Assembly (NCBI RefSeq): GCF_036345255.1
Contig: NZ_CP107783.1
Location: 1,054,001 to 1,118,000 of the forward strand
Origin: Streptomyces sp. NBC_00569
GTDB taxonomy: Bacteria > Actinomycetota > Actinomycetes > Streptomycetales > Streptomycetaceae
Direction: 5' to 3'
Length of the DNA: 64,000 nucleotides
This document shows, piece by piece, positions 9,542-17,294 of this stretch. Positions within the stretch are counted from its first letter, which is position 1. Every line of letters starts with the position of its first letter. A program made the position numbers and the translations under genes. The notes below the pieces were generated by a model, which saw only the letters and a list, made by a program, of their open reading frames with translations, was not told where the DNA came from and ran no database searches.

Positions 9542-9612
9542 GCTGCCATCGTGCCTGGTGGCACTGACAATCGACCGGACGCGACGGCGGGCCCGGGATC
9601 AGGGGCTCCCGC

Positions 9613-10092
9613 TCACACCCGCAGCCGGTCCTGCGCCTGCACCCCGTCCCTGAGGCCCGCCACTCCGAACGCCTTGCCGAGGCCTTGGGCCGGCATGTCC
9701 CCGTAGATCGTCTCGTAGGAGCCCTCGGGTACGACGTACGTCTCGTGCCAGATCCCCACGTGCCGCGCGCTCTTGCGGGCGTATCGGTTGATCCGCGCCC
9801 ACCAGGGGTGATGGCGCCTGTCCGGGGCCGCGGCGTAGGCGAGCAGCTTCTCCTTCGACTCCCAGTACTGGACGACCATGTAGGTGCGCGGCGAGCCCGT
9901 GAGCAGGATGTGGTGCAGGAGGCCGAGGGAGCGGTCGCGGTTCAGTTCCCTGATCATCATGGGCATCGCGACGAACACGGGCAGCCACCGGTGGACCGCC
10001 CAGAAGTGGTTGATGCGCATGCCGATGAGGAAGACCACCACTTCCCCCTGCGCGCCCGCGGTCACCCGTCCGGCATGTGTCTTCGCGCCCAT
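9613..10092 (-). CDS. DUF4188 family protein (monooxygenase-like)
   Basis: A 159-residue protein of the DUF4188 family, distantly related to small dimeric alpha/beta-barrel monooxygenases. Typical segments are VVFLIGMRINHFWAVHRWLP near the N-terminus and YMVVQYWESKEKLLAYA in the middle. The ATG at 10092 was chosen because it begins just before the conserved domain and follows GGGGGCGAC. The gene is divergent from a MerR-type regulator, and the 88 bases between them carry a long dyad, so it is probably the regulator's target. The substrate is unknown. Confidence 0.8.
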   Translation of the reverse strand: MGAKTHAGRVTAGAQGEVVVFLIGMRINHFWAVHRWLPVFVAMPMMIRELNRDRSLGLLHHILLTGSPRTYMVVQYWESKEKLLAYAAAPDRRHHPWWARINRYARKSARHVGIWHETYVVPEGSYETIYGDMPAQGLGKAFGVAGLRDGVQAQDRLRV

Positions 10093-10113
10093 GTCGCCCC
10101 CGATTCGCCTGGG

Positions 10114-10165
10114 TTGGAGAGTGCCGCTACCCATGCACCCGTGCTTGGATAGTGGCACTGTCCAA
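10114..10165. promoter_or_regulatory. Long inverted-repeat operator between DUF4188 and MerR genes
   Basis: Two 20-base arms, 10114-10133 and 10146-10165, match at 17 of 20 positions as an inverted repeat, with the pattern TTGGAnAGTGCCnCTAnCCA and a 12-base spacer. The right arm also contains a nearly symmetric AGTGGCACT core. The position between divergent start codons, next to a MerR regulator, makes it the likely binding site for autoregulation and control of the DUF4188 gene. Identity of the binder is inferred. Confidence 0.65.
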
Positions 10166-10180
10166 GGAGGGGTGCAAGGG

Positions 10181-10822
10181 ATGCGACTCGCGGAACTCAG
10201 CGAACTGAGCGGGGTCTCCATCCCCACCATCAAGTACTACCTGCGCGAACAACTCCTGCCTCCGGGAAGGCGCTTGACGGTCACTCAGGCCGAGTACGAC
10301 GACTCCCACCTGCGCCGGCTGCGGCTCGTGCGGGCACTGATCCAGGTCGGCCGGGTGCCGGTGGCGACCGCTCGCGAGGTGCTCGCAGCGGTGGACGACG
10401 ACTCGCTGGGCCGCACGATCCGCATGGGCGCGGCCCTGTGGGCGCTGCCGCAGCCGCCCGCGGCACCCGAGGGCGACCCGGCCACGGTCGAAGCGACCTC
10501 GGCCGTCGACCGGCTCCTGGTGGAACTCGGCTGGGACACCGCACGCGAGATCGGCAGCCTCTCCCCCTCGTACCGCACCCTCGTCACGACGGTCGCCACG
10601 CTCAACCGACTCGGCTACACCTGCGGAACACCCGAACTCACCCCGTACGCACGGCACATGGAGCGCGTCGCCGAGCACGACATCGACCGGCTCGACACCT
10701 TCCCCGAGGAGGTGGAGAAGGTCGAGGCCGCGGTCGCGGCGGCGGTCCTGTACGAGCCGGTCCTGCTCATGCTGCGCAGACTCGCCCAGGAGGAGCACTC
10801 GGCGCGCCGGTTCGGACTCTGA
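10181..10822 (+). CDS. MerR family transcriptional regulator
   Basis: A 213-residue regulator. The N-terminal winged helix-turn-helix is clear: MRLAELSELSGVSIPTIKYY, then LREQLLPPGR and the second wing YDDSHLRRLRLVRAL. The C-terminal part is long, helical and without the cysteine metal-binding loops of metal sensors, so a small organic ligand is more likely. AAGGAGG at 10164-10170 gives an ideal ribosome site for ATG 10181. The divergent DUF4188 gene and the dyad between them suggest a local repressor or activator. An upstream in-frame extension to 9884 is a shadow of the opposite gene. Confidence 0.88.
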   Translation: MRLAELSELSGVSIPTIKYYLREQLLPPGRRLTVTQAEYDDSHLRRLRLVRALIQVGRVPVATAREVLAAVDDDSLGRTIRMGAALWALPQPPAAPEGDPATVEATSAVDRLLVELGWDTAREIGSLSPSYRTLVTTVATLNRLGYTCGTPELTPYARHMERVAEHDIDRLDTFPEEVEKVEAAVAAAVLYEPVLLMLRRLAQEEHSARRFGL

Positions 10823-10891
10823 AGGGTGTGAGAACGGCGAGGGCCCGGCGGGTTCCGGGGACCATGACGCCGCGCACCCGCGCGCGCCGCC

Positions 10892-11518
10892 TCACGCCGA
10901 CGGGTCGAACCCCGTGGCCATCCGGGCGTACGCGTGCAGCATGGCGATCACCTCGGCGCGCGTGCGGCGCCCCGCGAGCACCTCCATCTGGAAGCCGTCC
11001 TCCATCGCCACGAACCCGGCGGCCAGTTGCCCCGCGGGCTGGGCGAGCACGAAGTGCCCCTGCGCCTCGCCGAGAACCAACGTGGCGTAGTACACGGCGA
11101 TTTGACGCTCGGTCAGCGTGGCATCGAGGGCCGCCGCCCGAGGGTCGCGCAGGCTGCGCGGCCAGTACTCGAAGAGCAGCCGGGGCAGCAGGTCGTCCGG
11201 CCCGTCGGCAACGCCGTGATCGACACAGGCCCGCAGCCGGTCCCGGGCGTCCGGGAACTTCTCGGCGCTCTCCTCACGCTCACGGCTGAAGCGCTCGATC
11301 GCCCGCTGGAACGTCTCGTACATCAGCTCGTCGAGGTCGTCGTAGTAGTAGAGCACCGCGGCCGACGTGACCCCGGCCTCCTCGGCGACATCGCGCAGCC
11401 GCAGACCTTCGAGGCCCCGGCTGTGCAGGGCGCGCAGCGTGGCCTGGTGCAGTTGCGCGCGCCGCGCCTCCTGGTCCTTGCGCCGTCCCACGACCGCCTC
11501 CGTCCGCCCCACGTCCAA
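10892..11518 (-). CDS. TetR family transcriptional regulator
   Basis: A 208-residue TetR-type repressor. The DNA-binding helix-turn-helix lies at about residues 30-60 (LRLRDVAEEAGVTSAAVLYYY), followed by a divergent helical ligand-binding domain. It is transcribed away from the amino-acid permease/nitrilase operon, and a TTAAA-N6-TTTAA dyad overlaps the probable permease promoter. Control of that operon, and of itself, is therefore likely. The ligand is unknown. Confidence 0.86.
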   Translation of the reverse strand: MDVGRTEAVVGRRKDQEARRAQLHQATLRALHSRGLEGLRLRDVAEEAGVTSAAVLYYYDDLDELMYETFQRAIERFSREREESAEKFPDARDRLRACVDHGVADGPDDLLPRLLFEYWPRSLRDPRAAALDATLTERQIAVYYATLVLGEAQGHFVLAQPAGQLAAGFVAMEDGFQMEVLAGRRTRAEVIAMLHAYARMATGFDPSA

Positions 11519-11559
11519 CCCTATTCACTGATGCCGGGGTAAAGATACCGAACCCGCCC

Positions 11560-11599
11560 TTGACAGGCCTCATGGCCCGTTCGTTAAATCTGCGTTTAA
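11560..11599 (+). promoter_or_regulatory. Promoter with overlapping dyad upstream of permease operon
   Basis: TTGACA at 11560-11565 and TTAAAT at 11584-11589 make a -35/-10 pair with an 18-base spacer. The dyad TTAAA (11584-11588) / TTTAA (11595-11599) overlaps the -10 region and would let the divergent TetR protein block transcription. The flanks GTTCG and TGAAAC extend the symmetry imperfectly. Confidence 0.55.
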
Positions 11600-11629
11600 T
11601 GAAACGTCGCCGCCGACCAGAAGGCCGCC

Positions 11630-13132
11630 GTGAACCCTGATCCCCCTCAGACACTCGCCCTCACCACCGCGTCCCCGCCGCCCTCCAAGGGCCTGCGGAG
11701 CGGGTCCGTCGGACTGCTCGCCTCCGTGGCGCTCGGCCTCTCCTCGGTCGCCCCGGCCTACAGCATCGCCGTGACGCTCGGCTTCGTGACGGTGGCCGTC
11801 GGACACCTCGCGCCCGCAGCGCTGCTCCTCGGATTCGTGCCGATCCTGCTGACGGCCTTCGCCTTCCGCGAGCTCAACAAGGAGATGCCCGACTGCGGGA
11901 CCACCTTCGTGTGGACGACGCGCGCCTTCGGCCCCGCGTCCGGCTGGCTCCTGGGCGGCTGGGTCACCCAGTTCGCCACGGTGACGGCCATGGCCGCGCT
12001 CTCCCAGGTGGGCGCCGGATACCTCCTCGGGCTCCTCGGCCTGGACTCACTGGCCTCCGACGAGACCGCGGTCGCCGTCACCGCGGCGCTGCTCATCGGG
12101 GCCATCACCGTCATCGCGTACCGCGGCCTCCAGCTCGCCGCGGTCGTCCAGTACGTCCTGCTCGCGCTCCAGCTCGTCGCCCTCTTCGGCTTCGGCGCCG
12201 CCGCGCTCGCCCGGCACGGGGCGCTCACGCCCTCGCTCGCCTGGTTCGACCCGTTCGGCTTCGACAGCTTCGGGGCGTTCGCCAAAGCGGTCCTGCTCTG
12301 CCTCTACATCTACTGGGGCTGGGACGCGCTGCTCACCGTCAACGAAGAGACGCGCGACAGCGAGCGCACCCCCGGCAAGGCCGCGCTCATCTCGACGCTC
12401 GTCCTCCTGGTCACGTATCTGTTCACGGCGGTCGCCGCGATCGGCTTCGCGGGAACGGGCACCTCGGGCCTGGGACTCGGCAACGCCGGCAACGCGGCCG
12501 ACGTCCTGTCCGCGCTCGGACCGCCCGTCCTCGGCACGGCACTCGCGAAGGGCGTCCAGCTGGCCGTGTGCGTGTCCGCGATCTCCGCGCTGCTCACCTG
12601 CGTCGTCGGCAGCTCACGGGCCACGCTGTCGATGAGCGTCCACGGCGCGCTGCCCCGGGCGTTCGCCCGCATCCACCCGCGCCACCGCACGCCCTCGTTC
12701 GGCACCGTCTTCATGGGCGCGGCGGCAGCGGTTCTCCTCGCGGCCCTGACCTGGCTCTCGCCCGCCTTCCTCGGCGACGCGATCCTCTCCATCGGGCTGC
12801 TCATCGCGCTCTACTACGGCGTCACCGGCCTGGCCTGCGCCTGGCTGTTCCGCGGGCAGCTGCGCCGGTCCTGGCGCGACGCGCTCCTCAAGGGAGTGCT
12901 GCCGCTCACCGGCGGCCTGATGATGCTCGCCGCGTTCGTCCGCAGCGCCATCGACATGACCGACCCCGCGTACGGCTCCACCTCACTGTTCGGCGTCGGC
13001 GGCGTGCTCCTCCTGGGCATCGGCTCCGTCCTGCTCGGCCTGGTCGTGATGCTGACGCTGCGCCACCGCTTCCGCCCGTTCTTCCGCGACGGCCGCACCG
13101 CCGTCACCCGACTGACTGTCACCGAGGACTGA
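11630..13132 (+). CDS. APC family amino acid permease
   Basis: A 500-residue integral membrane transporter of the amino acid-polyamine-organocation superfamily with about 12 hydrophobic helices. The first helix begins SGSVGLLASVALGLSSVAPAY, a typical APC TM1 with its unwound glycine/serine stretch. The GTG at 11630 starts 25 residues before TM1. The stop at 13130-13132 is 3 bases before the nitrilase start, so the two are co-transcribed. The pair suggests import of an amine or amide followed by hydrolysis. The substrate cannot be read from the sequence. Confidence 0.88.
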   Translation: MNPDPPQTLALTTASPPPSKGLRSGSVGLLASVALGLSSVAPAYSIAVTLGFVTVAVGHLAPAALLLGFVPILLTAFAFRELNKEMPDCGTTFVWTTRAFGPASGWLLGGWVTQFATVTAMAALSQVGAGYLLGLLGLDSLASDETAVAVTAALLIGAITVIAYRGLQLAAVVQYVLLALQLVALFGFGAAALARHGALTPSLAWFDPFGFDSFGAFAKAVLLCLYIYWGWDALLTVNEETRDSERTPGKAALISTLVLLVTYLFTAVAAIGFAGTGTSGLGLGNAGNAADVLSALGPPVLGTALAKGVQLAVCVSAISALLTCVVGSSRATLSMSVHGALPRAFARIHPRHRTPSFGTVFMGAAAAVLLAALTWLSPAFLGDAILSIGLLIALYYGVTGLACAWLFRGQLRRSWRDALLKGVLPLTGGLMMLAAFVRSAIDMTDPAYGSTSLFGVGGVLLLGIGSVLLGLVVMLTLRHRFRPFFRDGRTAVTRLTVTED

Positions 13133-13135
13133 TCC

Positions 13136-13999
13136 ATGCGCACGCTCAGCATCGCCGCCGTACAGACCGCGCCCGTCCCCTTCGATCCCGAGGCCACGTG
13201 GGCGCTGTTCGCCGACCGGGTCCGCGCGACCCGCGCCATGCTTCCGCACGTCCAGCTCGTCGTGGTTCCCGAGCTGATGCTGTCCGCGGAGGCGCCACTG
13301 TTCGACGCCCGCGAGGACTGGATGGACAAGGCGGCCGTCACCGTCCCCGGGCCGCTCACCGACCGTATCTGCGACCTCGCCCGCGAGACGGGCCTGTGGC
13401 TCGTACCCGGCAGCGTCTACGAGCGCGCCGGCGACGGCACCGTCTACAACACCGCCCTCGCGGTCTCCCCGCAGGGCGAGATCGTCGCGCGCTACCGCAA
13501 GGTCTTCCCCTGGCAGCCCTACGAAACGACGGCGCCCGGCAGCGAGTTCGTCGTCTTCGACATGCCCGGTATCGGCAGGATCGGCCTCGCGATCTGTTAC
13601 GACGGCTCGTTCCCCGAGACCGCGCGCCAGCTCGCCTGGCTGGGCGCCGAAGTGATCGTCCAGCCCACCCTCACCACCACCAGGGACCGCGACATGGAGA
13701 TCGTCTGCGCCCGCGCCAACGCCTGGACGAACCAGGTCTACGTGGTGAACGTCAACGCCTCGGACCCCGCCGCCGTCGGCACCAGCGTCATCGTCGACCC
13801 CGAGGGCACGGTGCGCCAGCAGGCCGGCCCCGGCCAGGAACTCCTGGCGGACGTCCTCGACCTGGACGCGGTCACCCGCGTCCGCGAGTTCGGCTCCTCG
13901 GGCCTCAACCGGCCCTGGGCCCAGCTGGAGAGGTACGGCTCCAGCGTCCGACTGCCGATGTACGGCGGCACGTTCCAGCCGCGACCCGAGCGGGGCTGA
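13136..13999 (+). CDS. Carbon-nitrogen hydrolase (nitrilase superfamily)
   Basis: A 287-residue cytoplasmic amidase/nitrilase-fold enzyme with the full catalytic triad: E46 in VVVPELML, K122 in RYRKVFPW and C154 in GLAICYDGSFPE. Such enzymes hydrolyse amides, carbamoyl groups or nitriles. It follows an APC permease by 3 bases in an operon with a divergent TetR gene, so its substrate is probably what the permease imports. A perfect hairpin lies just after the stop. Confidence 0.9.
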   Translation: MRTLSIAAVQTAPVPFDPEATWALFADRVRATRAMLPHVQLVVVPELMLSAEAPLFDAREDWMDKAAVTVPGPLTDRICDLARETGLWLVPGSVYERAGDGTVYNTALAVSPQGEIVARYRKVFPWQPYETTAPGSEFVVFDMPGIGRIGLAICYDGSFPETARQLAWLGAEVIVQPTLTTTRDRDMEIVCARANAWTNQVYVVNVNASDPAAVGTSVIVDPEGTVRQQAGPGQELLADVLDLDAVTRVREFGSSGLNRPWAQLERYGSSVRLPMYGGTFQPRPERG

Positions 14000-14009
14000 G
14001 CTCCTCACC

Positions 14010-14047
14010 CCGGGCCCGCCCCGCAGCGACCGGCAGGGCGGGCCCGG
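14010..14047. terminator. Bidirectional terminator hairpin
   Basis: Perfect 12-base arms CCGGGCCCGCCC (14010-14021) and GGGCGGGCCCGG (14036-14047) sit between the nitrilase stop (+) and the stop of the TauE-like gene (-). Both convergent transcripts could end here. Confidence 0.75.
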
Positions 14048-14050
14048 ACC

Positions 14051-14823
14051 TCAGGTGTGGAGGGCGAGGTACGGAGCCGGCGCCAGGAGCGTTCCCACGA
14101 GGGCGTACTTGAGCCGGCGTGCGGGCACGGCGTGGGCGATCCTCCAGCCCACGATCACACCGACCAGCTCCGGCACTCCGACCAGCGCGGAGAGCCCCCG
14201 GTCGACGGATCCGTGCAGCACGTACCCGACCGTGCCGATCGCCGCGATCACCACGGACTGCGCCTGCGCCGCGGCCAGGGCGGACAGCACCGGGAGCCCG
14301 CAGACGACCAGGAGGGGCACGTTCAGCATCGGACCGCCGAGGCCGAAGAGCCCGGCCACGACGGCAACTCCGAAGCCCACCGAAGCGATGAGCGTGCGCG
14401 GCACACCCCCGGCTCGCTCCCCTCGACCGGCGTACGGCGCTCGCGCACCCACACCAGGACACCCGTCACCGTGACGGCGCACGCGAGCAGCATCCCGAAC
14501 CCCCGCCCCGAGACAAGGGTGTTGAGCAGGACCCCGAGAGGTGTCCCGACGAGTGCGGCCACGGCGAGGACCGTCGCCGTGCGACGCGTGACGGCGTCCC
14601 GCAGCTGTCCCGAGCGGGTGTACGCGGCCGTGCCGAGGACGCCGGTCGCCATATGCGTGGCGATGGCGGTGCCCGCGACGCCGGTCGGGGAGAGCCCCGT
14701 CAGCAGGAACATCCCGATCGTGGGCAGCACACCGCCGGGCCCCACCGCGGTGATCCCGATGCCTCCCGCGAGCCCGAACAGGGCGAGGAGCAACAGGGTG
14801 AGGACGTCGAGGTGCATGGGCAT
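14051..14823 (-). pseudogene. TauE/SafE family transporter, reading frame broken
   Basis: Two minus-strand frames together make one TauE/SafE (TSUP) membrane protein of about 257 residues, a family that exports sulfite or organosulfonates. The first half starts at ATG 14823 (LLLALFGLAGGIGITAVGPG, then the second helix pair) and leaves frame after about residue 133. The second half (TLIASVGFGVAVVAGLFGLG to YLALHT) continues in another frame to TGA at 14051-14053. The switch lies near 14405-14420, next to G runs of four and five, and one added base would restore the protein. The next gene upstream is broken too, so this is either a consensus error or real decay. The start is 42 bases after the GntR stop, as in an operon. 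Confidence 0.75.
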
Positions 14824-14865
14824 GGGGGTGCCTCCGGGAAGGGCGGTGCGTGCGGGGGACTTCGG

Positions 14866-15664
14866 TCAGGTGCGGGGCGGTACGGGACCCCGGTGGACCA
14901 GAGCCTGCAGAGCGAAGCGATCGGCGCGCACCCGCAGGGTCTCCGCGTCCACGGGGCGGCCGTCGGCAAGGCACGTCAGGCGGTCGATGCGAACAGAGCC
15001 GCGCCCGCGGGGATTTCGAGGAGCCGCGCGGTGCCCGGTTCGGCGGTGATGGCGTGCACGGTGACCTCCGCGCTGCCGAGGCGGTGTCCCGTCGTCTCCT
15101 CAATGAGGTCGAAGACGTCCCGGTGGGCCAGATCGCGGTCGAGCAGGGGCCGGCCGATGTCGGGGGCGAGCCAGGTCGAGTCGACGGAGAGGGGACGGCC
15201 GTCCAGGCTCCCCAGACGCTCCAGGTACACGGCGCCGGACCCGTCGAGCAGCCGGAGTCGTTCGGTGACCGCCTTCGGTGCGTGCGGCACGATCCGGGCC
15301 GCACGCACCTCGTTGGTCACGGTGCCGTGGTCGACGAGTGTCTCCGCGAGGCCGGTGAGGCGTTCGAGGCGGTGCCCGTACTTCGCCGTCACGACCCGGG
15401 TGCCGATGCCGCGTCTGCGGACGATCAGCCCTTCGTCTCGCAGCAGCGCGAGGGCTTCCCTGATGACGTTGCGGGTGGCGCCGAGCGCATGGCCGAGCTC
15501 ACGCTCGTCGGGCAGCATCCCGTGCGGGTAGACACCGCAGGTGATCTGCTGGCGAAGCGTGTCGGCGACCCGCCGCGCCCGCTCGGCCCGGGGTGGGGTG
15601 CCGCCGAGGTGTGGGGGCCGACCCGGGTGCGGGGGTTTTCGTCACGCGTGGGGTGGTTCACCAC
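14866..15664 (-). pseudogene. GntR/UTRA regulator, reading frame broken
   Basis: A GntR-type regulator spread over more than one frame. The winged helix (LPDERELGHALGATRNVIRE) and most of the UTRA effector domain lie in one frame from about 15518 to a stop at 14976. The expected UTRA ending (DRLTCLADGRPVDAETL to stop at 14866-14868) is in another frame; the switch is near 14985-14990. Upstream of 15518 the first helix (ERARRVADTLRQQITCG) is readable in the main frame but has no start codon; a GTG at 15664 opens a third frame that meets it near 15590-15610. Each join needs one extra base. It presumably controls the TauE-like gene. The protein may be intact if the sequence has missed bases. Confidence 0.65.
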
Positions 15665-16005
15665 CGTTCGTCACCTGCTTTCCGGACCCGAAGCTACCCC
15701 ACCGCACCCACCTGCCGCGTTGCGCCGAAGTTACGCCACCCATCGTGACCTGCGAAAACCGTTGAGCTGCGGTTTTGCGGCCGGACGTCCGGGTTTCGCC
15801 GGGCCGCGCACGTGCCTCTCAGCGGCGGAACGCGCCAGCATGCTCCGCGGCGCGAATCCTGTGATGACAACTGCTGTGCACCACGAGGTAGTTCATCAGC
15901 GAGTGGCACGTCAGCAGTCTGTTCCTCGCCAGGCGTTCCGTCCGCGTGTCCCCGGCGCGCTCCCCCGCCCACGCCCGCAGCTCCACGGGCCGCTACTCTG
16001 CCCGG
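15665..16005. promoter_or_regulatory. Divergent intergenic region with paired repeat motifs
   Basis: About 340 bases without a gene lie between the broken GntR gene (-) and the gene at 16006 (+). Two motifs occur twice: CGAAGnTACnCCACC at 15689-15703 and 15726-15740, and TCGTnACCTGC at 15668-15678 and 15743-15753, the second pair flanking the first. A small hairpin, AAAACCG (15755-15761) with CGGTTTT (15770-15776), follows. The arrangement looks like a protein-binding region. The binder is unknown. Confidence 0.4.
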
Positions 16006-17265
16006 ATGCGCGATGGGGGAAGCGGCGGCGGCGCCGTGAGCGAGTACGACGACAAGAGCGATGACGAGCGCGGCGACGCGACACCCGCGAGCGGTGCCGG
16101 TGCCACTGCGGTGCGGCGCCTGGCCGGCCGGTTGCGTGCTCACCGACTGCTGTCGTCGGCGGTGGCGGTCGCCGTCGTCGCAGCGGTCGCGGTGCCGCTG
16201 GTCCTCACCGGATCCGGTGAGGACGCCGAACCCTGCACCTCGGTGTCCGACACGACGCGCGCCCTCGCGGCCGATCCCGCCGCAGCCACGAAGGCGCTGG
16301 ACCCCGGTGACAGCATGGACCGTATCGGTGGTGCCAAGAAGCTTCTCGCGCACGACGGGTTCTGCGGGGACGGGGCCCGCACCCTCGGCCGGGTCATCGA
16401 CGCGGGCACCCGCGCGTCCGGGCCCGGTAAGCCGCACACCATGGCGCAGGCCCGCAGCGCCTACGCCGTGGCCGCGGCCCTCAGCGACCGCGAGATCCCG
16501 GCGGCCCTCGCACCCTCGGTGGCGCGGATGCTCGCCGAGTACGAGGTGGATGCCCTCCGCGACGACGACTTCGGGGGGGCCACGTCGGACGACGTGACCG
16601 GACCTGCCGCGCCCCCGGCCGAAGCCGCCCTGGACAGCCACGGCTGGGTCCGGCTGGGCCGTTTCCTCTCCCCCGGCGAGGCCCACGCCACCTTCGAGTA
16701 CGGGGACCGGTACGCGGACGTGAGTGCCGACGTCCCTGGTCTGGTCACCGAACTCGCCAAGAACCCCGAGTCGTTCGCCATCCTCTACGACGCGCACCGC
16801 GCCCAGCTCGCGCACTATCTGGAGCGGCTGACCCAGCAGGGCGGCGACCCCTCTTACCGCCCCGGCGACAAGTACGCGACCCCGACGACCTGGACCGACA
16901 ACGACCTCCAGGACCTGGCCGACCGCATCGGCACCCTCATGGCCCTGCGGTCCGGCTACGCGAAGGACGGCACGATCAAGGACGTCGCGGCGTTCGACAC
17001 GTCGGTACGCCAGCACAGCCGCGGCACCTTCCGGCCCGCGTCGCACCGGCTCACGACCCGCCCGCCGATGGGTGACATCGCCGACCGGCCCACGTCGGGA
17101 CCTCTGCGCGGCGATGTGACGGACGGCCGGCGCCAGATGTTCACGGTGCTCGACCGCTGGGCGAAGGAGCGTGGCATCCCTTCCGAACGCGCCACCGCCA
17201 TGCGGCAGTTGATGGACGACTACTACGTACGGGCCCTGTGGATCACCTACGTCGAGCGTTTCTGA
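16006..17265 (+). CDS. Membrane-anchored protein of unknown function
   Basis: A 419-residue protein that I do not assign to a named family. A charged cytoplasmic N-terminus of about 45 residues (rich in Asp/Glu/Ser) is followed by one hydrophobic helix (SSAVAVAVVAAVAVPLVLTG) and a large extracytoplasmic domain with few cysteines. The domain contains segments such as HGWVRLGRFLSPGEAHATFE and a C-terminal helical part. The ATG at 16006 was chosen; it lies about 20 codons inside the longest frame. The stop codon overlaps a perfect hairpin shared with the convergent gene. Proteins of this layout are common in Streptomyces genomes. Confidence 0.7.
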   Translation: MRDGGSGGGAVSEYDDKSDDERGDATPASGAGATAVRRLAGRLRAHRLLSSAVAVAVVAAVAVPLVLTGSGEDAEPCTSVSDTTRALAADPAAATKALDPGDSMDRIGGAKKLLAHDGFCGDGARTLGRVIDAGTRASGPGKPHTMAQARSAYAVAAALSDREIPAALAPSVARMLAEYEVDALRDDDFGGATSDDVTGPAAPPAEAALDSHGWVRLGRFLSPGEAHATFEYGDRYADVSADVPGLVTELAKNPESFAILYDAHRAQLAHYLERLTQQGGDPSYRPGDKYATPTTWTDNDLQDLADRIGTLMALRSGYAKDGTIKDVAAFDTSVRQHSRGTFRPASHRLTTRPPMGDIADRPTSGPLRGDVTDGRRQMFTVLDRWAKERGIPSERATAMRQLMDDYYVRALWITYVERF

Positions 17266-17294
17266 CGGACAGCGCCGCGTCGCTGTCCGTCAGA
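17261..17294. terminator. Bidirectional terminator overlapping both stop codons
   Basis: Perfect 14-base arms TCTGACGGACAGCG (17261-17274) and CGCTGTCCGTCAGA (17281-17294) with a 6-base loop. The left arm contains the TGA of the gene at 16006-17265 and the right arm contains the TCA (stop) of the gene at 17290-18312, so the two genes share one terminator built into their last codons. Confidence 0.8.

Noticed and set aside
6842-9706. Long plus-strand open frame opposite the DNA ligase
   Set aside because: It mirrors ligA on the other strand, has no family motif and crosses the terminator at 7010-7046.
10438-11289. Plus-strand frame spanning the MerR 3' end and the TetR gene
   Set aside because: Out of frame with the MerR gene and antisense to the TetR gene; Arg/Pro-rich translation typical of shadow frames.
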